The notes beneath the pieces are model-generated. The model was not told the origin of the DNA. It saw only the letters and a program-made list of their open reading frames with translations, and searched no databases. Source: Alphaproteobacteria bacterium (lineage in GTDB: Bacteria > Pseudomonadota > Alphaproteobacteria > MPNO01 > UBA2964). Taken from it: 64,000 bases of DNA. The position numbers were made by a program, and so were the translations under genes. Location of the stretch: positions 186,001 through 250,000 of the forward strand of contig WLWZ01000001.1 in NCBI GenBank assembly GCA_012103315.1, read 5' to 3'. Shown here in pieces: positions 18,537-28,035 of this stretch. Each line of letters opens with the position of its first letter. The stretch's first letter is position 1.

Positions 18537-18637
18537 CTGGTTTACCTGTTCTTGCGCAAGTGATTGGGTTTAAAAAACGGCCCCCGCACCATAGTTGTAG
18601 CCATGGTTCTGTCAACTCTGTGACGCGGTGATGGTGA

Positions 18638-19327
18638 TCAGGCGGACGGTGTTTCTATGATAGTTTTTATCCACACCTGAAGGTCATCCACGATATGGTC
18701 GATATAATTTTCAACGCTGACATCTTTTGCCCATTCAGCGCCGGACTTCTTCCATACTGTCATCATGCCTAGCTCGGCGGCTGGCTCGAGATTGCGGGGG
18801 ATATCATCAATCATTGCGGCACGGATGGGGTTGACGTCGTAGGTGTCACATAGCTGCTGATACCCGTCGATTGCCGGTTTTGGAACATATTCTGCCGCTT
18901 GGATATCGAAAATTGCTTCAAAAACGTCTTTTTTAAACCCCATGCGATCAAGGACCATCTCTGCGTGTCGTGCAGACGCATTGGTATAGATAATCTTCCG
19001 GCCTTTCAGGCGGGCGATGTCAGCCCCAAATGATGGATTTGGCTCGACCTCGTTTAGATCCATCGGTGTCATTTCTTCAAAATATTGCGCGGGGTCAAGC
19101 CCGTCGTGAATCATCAACCCCCGAAGAGTAAGACCATATTTTCTGAAATATGATTTTTGGACCTGATGTGCTTCTTCGCGACTAATACCGAGATATCTCG
19201 CGACGAAACCGCCCATATGTTCGTCGATATGCGCCAATAAGCGCTTCGTTACAGGGTAAAGGGTGTTGTCGAGGTCGAATATCCAGGTTTCGACTTCTTG
19301 CGGTGAAATTTTGTTTTTTTGGTTCAT
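18638..19327 (-). CDS. pyrimidine 5'-nucleotidase, HAD superfamily
   Basis: HAD-type phosphatase of the SDT1/pyrimidine 5'-nucleotidase subfamily, 229 residues from the ATG at 19327. The nucleophile motif WIFDLDNTLYP, the TNAS motif (IIYTNASARHAEMVL), a Lys in VPKPAID and the acidic AAMIDDIPRNLEPA give motifs I to IV. The frame also allows a TTG at 19357, but the residues it adds are not family-like. It would dephosphorylate pyrimidine nucleotides; the natural substrate cannot be told. It is divergent from the EAL protein gene. Confidence 0.85.
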   Translation of the reverse strand: MNQKNKISPQEVETWIFDLDNTLYPVTKRLLAHIDEHMGGFVARYLGISREEAHQVQKSYFRKYGLTLRGLMIHDGLDPAQYFEEMTPMDLNEVEPNPSFGADIARLKGRKIIYTNASARHAEMVLDRMGFKKDVFEAIFDIQAAEYVPKPAIDGYQQLCDTYDVNPIRAAMIDDIPRNLEPAAELGMMTVWKKSGAEWAKDVSVENYIDHIVDDLQVWIKTIIETPSA

Positions 19328-19453
19328 TGAGCGTCTTTTGGACAGGGTCGGGTGCAAGAGATTATGTGGCGCCGAGACAACGAATTGTTAAGCCCCGCTT
19401 CTTACTATCATGCAGCTTCTAGATTAGCGTCCAAAATCGCATATGGGTTTATC

Positions 19454-21199
19454 ATGGCGACAACTGATTTACAGCAGGGAGGCGTATCCGGTTACGTAGA
19501 ATCCCTCCGTCGCGAACGAGACCGGTTTGTAGCGTTGGCGTTCTGTGCAGCCGATATTCTGGTTGAGATCAATAATGAACAAAAAATCTTATTTGCTGCT
19601 GGTGCAACGCATTCCCTGATAGGGACGGCGCCTGAAGTTCTTGTTGGTACGACATTTTTAGATTTCATACATCCCGATAAAATGCCGCTGGTACGTGAGA
19701 TGTTAGAAAATATGTCGCCAGGCACCCGGCTCGACCCGGTACAGGTTGAACTCGCCGGAACTACCGGGTCCGCCCTGCCAGTGTCGATGACGGGGTATCA
19801 CCTTCCAGATATGCCCGGTCACCATTATTTTGCCTTTCGGTTAATTCCGACAAAGTCGGTTGTTGAAGTTCCGGCTAGCGCAGAACGAGATTCAGATACG
19901 GGGCTCCTTAAGAAAGAGGCTTTCGCGGAAATCGCTAGCCGACAAATTCAAGAAGCGGAAAGTCGGGGCGAGCAATTAAAGCTGACCATGATCCACACTG
20001 GGGATCTGGATGAATTTCGTGATCGGCTTGATCATGAAAGTTCTGAGACCCTTATGCGGTCGATGGGTGCATGCTTGCAGGCTAGTTCCGCCGCTGGTCA
20101 ATCGGCAGCGCAGTTGGACGATGGTGCCTTCGGTTTTCTCCATGATGATGCATTTGATGTAGACGGAATTACCGGCAAGATTGAGGAGATATTCCGCACA
20201 GCTGATCCAACTGGTGACGGTGTGTCGGTCAAATCGGGCACGATCGATGCAGATGTTGGCGAGTTGAGTGAAGCGGACTCTGTTCGGGTCATGCTCTATA
20301 CCGTCAATCGGTTTTGTGATCGACAGGGCGAAGATTTTGATATGACCAGCCTGTCTGGGAGTCTCGAAAAATTGACGCGGGAAAACACAGAAACTCTTTC
20401 CAAATTTCGTGAAATTACAGACAAGGGGAACTTCGATGTGGCGTTTCAACCGATCGTGTTCCTAGCGGATGGCCTAGTTCATCACTATGAAGCCTTAGCG
20501 AGATTTAACAAAAAAATAGAGGCCTCACCATACAAACTAATTACATTCGCCGAGAACACCGGGATTATTGCAGACTTTGATTTGGCGATGTGCGCTCGTG
20601 TTCTGAATTGGCTGTTGATTGCCAAAAAACAAGGTCATGAATATCTTGTTGCAATCAATGTTTCTGGCCAATCGTTGGCGAATACCGCCTTCATCGCAGC
20701 ATTGCATGATCAGTTGCAGCGAGCAGACTCTGTGCGCAAGCAACTCCTTTTCGAAATCACCGAATCCGCTAGCATTGAAGATTTAGGGGCGGCAAATCGA
20801 TTTATTCAGGGTCTTAGAAGTTTCGGGCATCAGGTGTGTCTCGATGACTTTGGCGCTGGCGCTGCTGCGTTGCGGTACTTGCACGCCCTGGAAGTCGATA
20901 TCGTTAAAATTGACGGACAATATGTCCGAAGTGCCGCACGCAATGATCGTAACCGTGCCTTTCTCAAGGCAGTCACTGGCCTATGCCACGATCTAGGTAT
21001 CGCGACAGTTGCTGAAATGGTTGAGGACGAGGAATGTGCGGAGATGCTACGTGCCTGCAATGTCCGGTTTGGCCAAGGCTATCTGTTTGGAAAACCAAGT
21101 TTTTCCGTTCCTGACGCTTCGGTGGATCATGATGCCGCCATCCTGTCAGTTGAAGCGCTACGACATCGCAACCCCATAACCGCACGAAAACGACAATAA
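19454..21199 (+). CDS. PAS / degenerate GGDEF / EAL protein, probable c-di-GMP phosphodiesterase
   Basis: Predicted to hydrolyse c-di-GMP. From the ATG at 19454 it has about 581 residues. An N-terminal PAS-like domain (FVALAFCAADILVEINNE onward) is followed by a GGDEF-like domain whose signature is lost, and then an EAL domain from about residue 320. The EAL domain looks competent: EALARF (346-351), AINVSG, LFEITES, CLDDFGAG, VKIDG, ATVAEMVED and GQGYLFGKP are all present. No membrane helix or signal peptide is evident. The frame also runs back to a GTG at 19352; neither start has a clear ribosome site. It precedes a diguanylate cyclase and a DUF2336 protein on the same strand. Confidence 0.88.
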   Translation: MATTDLQQGGVSGYVESLRRERDRFVALAFCAADILVEINNEQKILFAAGATHSLIGTAPEVLVGTTFLDFIHPDKMPLVREMLENMSPGTRLDPVQVELAGTTGSALPVSMTGYHLPDMPGHHYFAFRLIPTKSVVEVPASAERDSDTGLLKKEAFAEIASRQIQEAESRGEQLKLTMIHTGDLDEFRDRLDHESSETLMRSMGACLQASSAAGQSAAQLDDGAFGFLHDDAFDVDGITGKIEEIFRTADPTGDGVSVKSGTIDADVGELSEADSVRVMLYTVNRFCDRQGEDFDMTSLSGSLEKLTRENTETLSKFREITDKGNFDVAFQPIVFLADGLVHHYEALARFNKKIEASPYKLITFAENTGIIADFDLAMCARVLNWLLIAKKQGHEYLVAINVSGQSLANTAFIAALHDQLQRADSVRKQLLFEITESASIEDLGAANRFIQGLRSFGHQVCLDDFGAGAAALRYLHALEVDIVKIDGQYVRSAARNDRNRAFLKAVTGLCHDLGIATVAEMVEDEECAEMLRACNVRFGQGYLFGKPSFSVPDASVDHDAAILSVEALRHRNPITARKRQ

Positions 21200-21248
21200 G
21201 TGCGATTGCCTGAGGCGGAGTCGAACTAAAACGCAACCGATCTGATTT

Positions 21249-22982
21249 ATGACATCAATTTTTTCAAACTTAATACCAAGGGCAAAGACCCGCCGAAAGA
21301 CCATTCTCGAACTGGTATCGGGTAACGACGCGTTTAACGCCTATCCGGGTCCGGTCGTGATTTTGGACGCGGCAGGAAATTTTCTGGCTGGTAACGACGA
21401 AGCGTCGAGGTTAGCTGTGGTGCTTCGTTTTGGTGCGATAAGTTCTATGGACCCATGTCTTCGCGAGGCTATTTTAGCAGGTGTCCCCGCCAATGTGCCT
21501 TTTTCTTATGACCATGTTGATGCTGCCACTGGTCAGCTAGAACACCGCACCTATGATTTCCAGGTACTGCCCGTAGAGTCGAATGAACTAATTATCGTTG
21601 TTGGCAGAAATACCGCTTTTGAAAGTGCCTTTCGAGGCGCTCTTGCGGAGTCGCGGCAGCGTTACAAAGACCTTGTGGAAGTTTGCGGCGATTTTAGTTG
21701 GGAAACGGATAGTGATGGACGGTTTGTCTTTGTCTCGCCTTCAGGTGCTCTAGGATATACCGCGGAGCAGCTCGTCGGGTCTTTAGCGGAATGTTATCTC
21801 CATGATGTTGGTAGAGGGCTGTCACCGTTCGCGACTGATACTCAAGTGTCGGACATTGATATCTGGTTCAAAAGAGAAGATGCCGGACTTGCTTGTCTCG
21901 AAGTTTCTGCGCGTCCTGTGCATGATGCGTCAGGGACGTATCGCGGCGCTCGCGGTGTTTGCCGGGACGTGACGGCGGACCGTGATCGCGAACAGGAATT
22001 AGCGCGCACCCAGGTTCGCGAAAACCTAATCGCCCATATTATTCGAACCATACGAGACGAGATCGAGCCGGCGGCAATGTTAGATGCAGCTGCCCGTATT
22101 ACGGCCCAGGCCGTGGATGCGGCAGGGTGCACTATTTTGCGAATAGATCAGGAAGGGAACTTCATTGAAGCGGTGTCCTTCGGCTCTGATGCCCCGGACA
22201 ATTTGACTATTGCTTCGCTTCTTACTCACCTTCATTCGGATGGACATTCTGTCGAGGTTAATCGTGATGGCTTGGCGCTCCTCATGGCCCAAACCTCTTG
22301 TCGTCAGGAAAATAACGGCGCGATTGTGTTGTGGCGAGATGAAGAAGAGGGGGCATGGAGTATGGAGGAATGCGCGGTCACAGATGACGTCGCTGTTCAT
22401 ATGGGTGTCGCCTTACAACAAATCTCCTACCAACTTGAACTAGAGACTTTGTCCCGAACTGATCCCCTAACCGGACTATTGAATCGACGCGCTTTTACGG
22501 GCGAACTCGAAAGTAGGGTGCAACGAGCGGCAGAAACGGGCGCCCATGGTGCGCTAATTTATATTGATCTCGATAACTTCAAACCCGTGAACGATATTTT
22601 AGGGCATCAGAAAGGGGACGAAGCGTTGGTTGCGGTTTCAACAATGCTAACGCAAGCCACCAGGCCTGGTGATTTGATTGCTCGGTTGGGGGGTGATGAA
22701 TTTGCGTTGTGGTTGGATCGTACCGGTGAGGACGCAGCGGCGGCCAGGGCGGAGGAAATGCTCGAGGCATCGTGCTGTCTAGCGCCATACTCGGGTGACC
22801 CTGAACGGCCCCTCGGTATCTCGATTGGTATCGCTGTTCACCTGCCGGTGTCCAATGAGAGCGTCGATGGACTCACCAGCCGGGCTGACGATGCGATGTA
22901 CGACGTTAAAAATAACGGCAAGGCTGGCTACGCCATTGCGCCTGCCGTCGTGGAACACAATGAACAGGCGATATCAAAATGA
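21249..22982 (+). CDS. PAS-containing diguanylate cyclase (GGDEF)
   Basis: Predicted to make c-di-GMP, 577 residues, cytosolic. Two PAS-like domains (about 30-110 and 130-250, the second with ETDSDGRFVFVSPSGALGYT) are followed by a GAF-like region (about 265-400). A C-terminal cyclase domain opens with RTDPLTGLLNRRAF and has an intact GGDEF at 481-485. Five residues upstream is RPGD, a match to the RxxD product-inhibition site, so feedback inhibition by c-di-GMP is likely. Its stop overlaps the ATG of the DUF2336 gene. Next to the EAL protein it forms a synthesis/degradation pair. Confidence 0.93.
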   Translation: MTSIFSNLIPRAKTRRKTILELVSGNDAFNAYPGPVVILDAAGNFLAGNDEASRLAVVLRFGAISSMDPCLREAILAGVPANVPFSYDHVDAATGQLEHRTYDFQVLPVESNELIIVVGRNTAFESAFRGALAESRQRYKDLVEVCGDFSWETDSDGRFVFVSPSGALGYTAEQLVGSLAECYLHDVGRGLSPFATDTQVSDIDIWFKREDAGLACLEVSARPVHDASGTYRGARGVCRDVTADRDREQELARTQVRENLIAHIIRTIRDEIEPAAMLDAAARITAQAVDAAGCTILRIDQEGNFIEAVSFGSDAPDNLTIASLLTHLHSDGHSVEVNRDGLALLMAQTSCRQENNGAIVLWRDEEEGAWSMEECAVTDDVAVHMGVALQQISYQLELETLSRTDPLTGLLNRRAFTGELESRVQRAAETGAHGALIYIDLDNFKPVNDILGHQKGDEALVAVSTMLTQATRPGDLIARLGGDEFALWLDRTGEDAAAARAEEMLEASCCLAPYSGDPERPLGISIGIAVHLPVSNESVDGLTSRADDAMYDVKNNGKAGYAIAPAVVEHNEQAISK

Positions 22983-24277
22983 GTGGGCTACTTTCTAGAT
23001 TGCTGGGCCGTGGGAATTCAGGACAGGGCAAAATTGACTATGAACAAGCGAAAGAGCTTGCCGCTAATGAGTCTGCCTCTGAACGTCAAGCGTTAGCCGC
23101 GCGCAAAGACGTAGAACCGGAGATTCTATATTTCCTCGCGGAAGACGGCGACGTCAATGTAAGGCGCGCTATTGCTGCCAATGAAGCGGCGCCAGCTCAT
23201 GTTGCTCCGATACTGGCGAATGACGACGATGAAGAGGTGCGCTGCAATCTAGCACAGCGGATTGGTAAGCTGGCCCCTCAGCTCAATGCGGCCGCACAAG
23301 AACGCATTGGAAATATCGTCAACGATGTTCTTGAGGTTCTTGCTCAAGATCAACTGCCTCGTGTCCGGCAGTTGCTCGCGGAAGAATTAAAAGGTAGCGA
23401 CACCGTTCCGGTTTCTGTGGTTGAACGTTTGGCGAGAGATGATGAGGCAACTGTCGCGGCCCCTGTCTTGGAATATTCACCTCTCTTAGATGATGAAATA
23501 CTTCTTGAAATCATCCAGGGTGCGCCAGAAAGTGATGCGCTGACAGCAATTTCCAATCGGAACAATCTCGCAGAATCCGTATCGGAAGCCGTCGTTGAAA
23601 CAGATGATGAACAAGCGGTTGCCGCTTTGTTGTCTAATCAAAGCGCACAAATCAGGGAAGAAACACTGGACGCTTTGGTTAACCGGGCGCCGACGAAATC
23701 AAGTTGGCACAAACCGTTGGTTCGGCGTCCTGCTTTGTCACAAACATCTCTTCGACGACTGTCCGAGTTTGTTGCATCTGGCTTGTTACGCGACCTTGAA
23801 CGCCGTCGCGACATTGATTCGGATACCGCGTCAACGATTAACAATGCGATGAAAAAACGATTGATCGACGAACCTCCCGAGGCAACTCAAAGTTCCGATT
23901 CTGACGACACACAGGATGACGAGGAGCGGGAACTCGCTGATGAGAAGGCAAAACGGTTGTTTGATGCCGGTGAACTGGATGAGGCGGCAATTGTTGCAGC
24001 TCTCAATCGCGGGGAACGCGGTTTTGTGACTGAAGCGTTGGCGCTAATGGCAGAAATCCCTGCTTTGGTCGTCAGCAAGTCTGTTGCGATGAATAGCGCG
24101 AAGGGTATGACTTCTGTTGCCTGGAAGGCTGGGCTATCCATGGAGTCAGCGGTGGAACTGCAGTTGCGTCTCGCCCGGGTACAACCATCGAAAGTTCTTC
24201 AGCAGAAACCTGGTCGTGAGTTTCCGATGAGCGATGACGATATGATGTGGCAAATTAATTTCTTCGGTGGGAAATAG
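22979..24277 (+). CDS. DUF2336 domain protein (HEAT-like)
   Basis: A 432-residue cytosolic protein with the DUF2336 fold, found mostly in alphaproteobacteria and of unknown function. The first 270 residues are short helical repeats resembling HEAT/armadillo units (AARKDVEPEILYFLAEDGDV, RRAIAANEAAPAHVAPILA, LARDDEATVAAPVLEYSPLL). A charged linker (SSDSDDTQDDEERELADEKAK) and a second helical domain (about 320-432) follow. The ATG overlaps the stop of the diguanylate cyclase gene (ATGA), implying coupled translation and a linked job, perhaps as a scaffold or output partner in c-di-GMP signalling (inference). Confidence 0.88.
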   Translation: MSGLLSRLLGRGNSGQGKIDYEQAKELAANESASERQALAARKDVEPEILYFLAEDGDVNVRRAIAANEAAPAHVAPILANDDDEEVRCNLAQRIGKLAPQLNAAAQERIGNIVNDVLEVLAQDQLPRVRQLLAEELKGSDTVPVSVVERLARDDEATVAAPVLEYSPLLDDEILLEIIQGAPESDALTAISNRNNLAESVSEAVVETDDEQAVAALLSNQSAQIREETLDALVNRAPTKSSWHKPLVRRPALSQTSLRRLSEFVASGLLRDLERRRDIDSDTASTINNAMKKRLIDEPPEATQSSDSDDTQDDEERELADEKAKRLFDAGELDEAAIVAALNRGERGFVTEALALMAEIPALVVSKSVAMNSAKGMTSVAWKAGLSMESAVELQLRLARVQPSKVLQQKPGREFPMSDDDMMWQINFFGGK

Positions 24278-24347
24278 ACGGGCTGGCAAACGGCCAGCGA
24301 ACAGCTTAATTTGAAGAAACGAGGCTGTAATATCCTGGATATAATCT

Positions 24348-25145
24348 TTGTCTGCGCTTGGTAATACTCCAACAACGAGCAGTATCCCTTCTGCGGAGGA
24401 TGACGGAACACGTGTTGACGTTCTCGATCTTGTTAAATCATATCGCCTTGGTGAAGATTCTATAGATGTCCTGCGGGGGCTGAGCCTCACCGTGTCTGCC
24501 GGTGAAATCGTGTCGATCATGGGCCCGAGTGGCTCGGGCAAAACGACCTTGCTTAACTGTATTTCCGGCATCGATTCACCGGATACCGGCGAAGTACTGA
24601 TTGCCGGTAAGGTAGTCGATTATACGTCTGAGCGCGCCCGTACAAATTTGCGTCGTCATAATATTGGCATGGTATTCCAGTTCTTTAACCTCGTGCCCAC
24701 TCTAACAGTCCGCGAAAATGTTGCATTGCCATTCTTGATCGCACGACAGGCAAATGGTGGCGCAGACGATCGGGTCCAGAATTTACTAAAACGCGTCGGT
24801 ATTGAAGGACGGGCTGACCACCGTCCGTATCAGCTGTCTGGCGGTGAAATGCAGCTGGCATCGATTGCGCGTGCTCTTGCACACCAACCTGCGGCAATCT
24901 TGGCCGACGAACCCACCGGCAATGTTAATCCCGCGGTCGGTCGGTCAATCATGAATACCCTTCGTGATGTTGCGAAATTAGAGGAAACCGCCGTTCTGTT
25001 GGTGACGCACAGTCCCGAACATGCAGCTTGGTCGGACAGAGTTTGTTTCCTTAAAGAAGGCGTGATCGCAGCAGAACTCAACCATGATGGGGATGCCGAT
25101 AACGTGCGCCCAATTCATGAAACGCTTTTGAAGCTGGGGATCTAA
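24348..25145 (+). CDS. ABC exporter ATPase, LolD/MacB type
   Basis: ATP-binding subunit of an FtsX-type ABC system, 265 residues. It has Walker A (GPSGSGKTT), a Q-loop (MVFQFFNLVPTLT), the signature LSGGEMQLASIARAL, Walker B (AILADEPTG) and the switch His (VTHSPEHA). Two details differ from the usual LolD text: the signature has M and L where QQR-type residues are normal, and the D-loop reads GNVNPA rather than GNLD. The only plausible start is a TTG at 24348 just after an in-frame stop. A TATAAT sequence (24340-24345) sits right before it, so promoter and start are unusually close. The permease follows 7 bases on. Confidence 0.9.
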   Translation: MSALGNTPTTSSIPSAEDDGTRVDVLDLVKSYRLGEDSIDVLRGLSLTVSAGEIVSIMGPSGSGKTTLLNCISGIDSPDTGEVLIAGKVVDYTSERARTNLRRHNIGMVFQFFNLVPTLTVRENVALPFLIARQANGGADDRVQNLLKRVGIEGRADHRPYQLSGGEMQLASIARALAHQPAAILADEPTGNVNPAVGRSIMNTLRDVAKLEETAVLLVTHSPEHAAWSDRVCFLKEGVIAAELNHDGDADNVRPIHETLLKLGI

Positions 25146-25152
25146 CGACCGA

Positions 25153-27309
25153 ATGCTGTCAACAGTTGGATTAGCGGGACTTTTGGCCTGGCGCAGTCTG
25201 CGCCATCATCGTGTCGTCGCCTTCGCCACGATTCTCGGCATCGCGATCGGTATGACCGTCGTGTGTGCCGTGTTAATCGTCGACAACAATACACGCTCCG
25301 TAGAAGTTCAAACCCCGGTTGAAGAGCTCTCAAAAGAACAAAAGGCCGACCCTGGAAAACTCACAAGGCAACATCTCGGTATCCCTTCGATCAGCATTGC
25401 GCCACGAATTGAAAGCATAAGGTTCGAACGGAATGGCAAAGAGACCGGCAATCGGCTGGTACCAACTCAGCAAGGCAAAGGACGCTTTGTAAACAACGAT
25501 AAGACATTTGCGGCACAGGGTGAAGAGGATTACGTCGCAATGCGTTTGGCCGTTCGTCTCGCCTCTTTATTGTCGTTTCTGGTTGGTGCTGTGATCGTCT
25601 TTTTTACGATGCGTTTCTCGGTTGCTGCCCGCGCACGAGAATTTTGCCTCTTGTTATGCCTTGGTGAGAGCCGTGCCGGCGTAGCGGCATCTCTACTGCT
25701 CGAAGCCGCTATTCTCGGCATTGTTGGAACGATTGTCGGTTTGCTAATTTCGATGCCGGCGGGACGGATGCTGTTGGCGGAGGGAATATCAACGACCGGC
25801 CAAAGACCAGAAGGCAGTGACATCTTACCTTGGCCGGAATTGATCGCGATGACCGGCATCAGCGTTACAATTGCGTTATTGGGTGTCGCAGGACCTGTTC
25901 GCTCGATTTTCCGTATGGAAATAGCCCAGGTGCTCCAGCCCCGTTTTCTGAGTGAGGACGCGCAGGGGCGGGATTTGAAAGCCACCGGTTTGTGGTGGCT
26001 GTTGCCGCCGGCTATCGCCGCTGCTTACGTCCTGGGCAGGCCGTTTCTCATATCTTGGCTGTCAGTCATTCATTTTTTTCTTTTCGAAGCCGCCTTTGTC
26101 ACCTTCCTGGCAGCGGCCACCTTATGGTGGGTTCCCCCATTGTTACGCGGTGCAATTCGGTTGTTCGAAACTGTCATAAAGCCGCTTCTTCCGCTCGAAG
26201 CCTTATTGACGGGGCGAAGAATGAGGCTGGCGACCAAACAAATCGGCTTTGCTGTCATTGGCATTGTATTGGTGTTCAGCATGCTGACCGCGTTGCATGA
26301 TATTACCCGTTCGTTGAAGGATGAGATCTCGAGGTGGGGCCAAGTGGCTCTTGTCCCTTATATATTTTACGAGCGCACTTCCGTGCCGGGAGATCCGGAA
26401 GCATTCCGACGTTTGCTCGGCCTGAATGGATTAGTATTTTACCGCCTGTCGGCAAAAATTCCCGGGGCCTTGCCAATGCGGTTGGTGAGCGCCGAAGACG
26501 TCAATCCGATACGGCAAACTTTAGGGCGCCCGCTACTGGTCCCGGGTACGGTTATATTTTCTAAAACGTTGGCTGCCCGATTTGATATATCGGCGGGTGA
26601 TGCACTCTCTATTGAACAAAAAGGCGTAAAACATCGTTTCAAGGTCGTCGAAGTTTCTGATGATCTTGGGTTTTACGCAGAGGATGGAAAGTATATCGAT
26701 CTTCGTTCTTATGCTGTTTTCAGCGACGGAAATCCGCTGTTTGCCGGAAATTTAGAACGAACGCTTGGACTTTACGGTGTCGCGCAGTTTAAAGACGGTT
26801 CGCTGCCACTTTGGCGTCCTATACGGGACGATGCACTCTATCCGTACTATCTGAGGACCCGCTTTGGATTAGTGAGTGGGTATCGCCAGACAAGAGAAAT
26901 TGACCGAGATTTCCTGATCTTCGACTTCATTTTGGTGATGACCGTCATTTTGGCTACGATAGGCGTTGCCAATACGTTGTTAATACAGGTTCATGGACGA
27001 GAACGGGAATTCTCGGTCCTGCGAACCATTGGCATGGATCGCTTTCAGATCGTGAAGATGCTTGTCGCTGAGGGGTTAATTGTGGGTTTCGTCGGAGCGT
27101 TGCTCGCCGCTGTCATCGGCAATATTCTCGGTGCGGTCAGTGTCTCGTTTCTGGATCACTTCACGCTGTTCGATTACCGCTTTCTGCTGTCAGCCCATGC
27201 TACAGGTCTTATTTCCCTGATTTGTATCGCGACTTGTTTGATCGCGGCAATTTACCCAGCAGTCGTCGCTGTCCGCACGTCGTCTGCGGAGTCTTTGCAT
27301 TACGAATAA
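25153..27309 (+). CDS. ABC exporter permease, FtsX/MacB family, two-module form
   Basis: Large membrane subunit, 718 residues, partner of the ATPase just upstream. The first helix (about 20-38) is followed by a roughly 100-residue periplasmic stretch and then a cluster of helices (about 130-260) containing the first FtsX core. A middle helical pair (about 280-330), a second extracytoplasmic domain (about 400-580) and a C-terminal three-helix FtsX core (FILVMTVILATIGVANTLLIQVHGRE) complete it. This duplicated layout resembles permeases that export lipids or lipoproteins rather than sugar or peptide importers. No adaptor or outer-membrane gene is adjacent. Substrate unknown. Confidence 0.85.
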   Translation: MLSTVGLAGLLAWRSLRHHRVVAFATILGIAIGMTVVCAVLIVDNNTRSVEVQTPVEELSKEQKADPGKLTRQHLGIPSISIAPRIESIRFERNGKETGNRLVPTQQGKGRFVNNDKTFAAQGEEDYVAMRLAVRLASLLSFLVGAVIVFFTMRFSVAARAREFCLLLCLGESRAGVAASLLLEAAILGIVGTIVGLLISMPAGRMLLAEGISTTGQRPEGSDILPWPELIAMTGISVTIALLGVAGPVRSIFRMEIAQVLQPRFLSEDAQGRDLKATGLWWLLPPAIAAAYVLGRPFLISWLSVIHFFLFEAAFVTFLAAATLWWVPPLLRGAIRLFETVIKPLLPLEALLTGRRMRLATKQIGFAVIGIVLVFSMLTALHDITRSLKDEISRWGQVALVPYIFYERTSVPGDPEAFRRLLGLNGLVFYRLSAKIPGALPMRLVSAEDVNPIRQTLGRPLLVPGTVIFSKTLAARFDISAGDALSIEQKGVKHRFKVVEVSDDLGFYAEDGKYIDLRSYAVFSDGNPLFAGNLERTLGLYGVAQFKDGSLPLWRPIRDDALYPYYLRTRFGLVSGYRQTREIDRDFLIFDFILVMTVILATIGVANTLLIQVHGREREFSVLRTIGMDRFQIVKMLVAEGLIVGFVGALLAAVIGNILGAVSVSFLDHFTLFDYRFLLSAHATGLISLICIATCLIAAIYPAVVAVRTSSAESLHYE

Positions 27310-27318
27310 GATGGTGGG

Positions 27319-28017
27319 TCAGGCGTTGAAGCCTAGCGATTTCAGCGCCGGCATTAACTCGTTAAAATGTGAAATAACGATGTCGGATTTTAATTCTTCG
27401 GGTGTCAGGGCGGTATAACCAAAATCTACCGCGATGACGGGAATACCCGCATTCCGAGCTGCGCCAACATCGGTCTCGCTGTCACCGACCATGAAGGTCT
27501 TCTCTGGTCTGCGACCGGTTTTCTCTATGACGGCGAGCAAATGCGTGGCGTCAGGTTTGCGGACCAGAAGGGTATCACCACCAATGACTGCATCGTCAAA
27601 GAAACGTGCAAGCTGGAGCCCTTCCAGAACCTGCTCAGTCATCTCTTGAGGTTTGTTTGTGCAGACTCCGAGGGCGGTGCCGCTTTCTGACAAGGTTACC
27701 AGCGCTTCCAGAACCCCAGGGTACGGACGAGAATGGACAGTCGATGCGGTACCGTAATAATCCAGAAAGCGATCAAATCCTGCATCTATCCGGGCCTCCT
27801 CGCCGGTGATTTTTCGCTCAATAAAGGCGAGCTCTATAAGATTGCGCGCCCCGCCACCAATCATGAGGCGTGTCTCTGCCGGGTCCAAGGTTTGTAAGCC
27901 TTCTTCTTCAAGAACGCGGTTCAGCGCGACATGTAGATCTGGAAGCGTGTCCACCAATGTTCCGTCGAGGTCGAAGATAACGGCGTGATCAGACACAGTT
28001 TGTGTTGTCTCAGTCAT
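27319..28017 (-). CDS. gph: phosphoglycolate phosphatase
   Basis: HAD phosphatase of the Gph/PGP type, 232 residues, which clears 2-phosphoglycolate from DNA repair or photorespiration. Motif I is VIFDLDGTLVDTLPD, motif II lies in GVCTNKP, the Lys motif is VRKPDATH, and the last motif is MVGDSETDVGAARNAGI. The ATG lies at 28017. It is the last gene of the leftward rpmH-to-gph string and converges with the ABC permease gene. Other HAD phosphosugar substrates remain possible. Confidence 0.88.
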   Translation of the reverse strand: MTETTQTVSDHAVIFDLDGTLVDTLPDLHVALNRVLEEEGLQTLDPAETRLMIGGGARNLIELAFIERKITGEEARIDAGFDRFLDYYGTASTVHSRPYPGVLEALVTLSESGTALGVCTNKPQEMTEQVLEGLQLARFFDDAVIGGDTLLVRKPDATHLLAVIEKTGRRPEKTFMVGDSETDVGAARNAGIPVIAVDFGYTALTPEELKSDIVISHFNELMPALKSLGFNA

Positions 28018-28035
28018 GACCTGTCGAGGCGCCGG

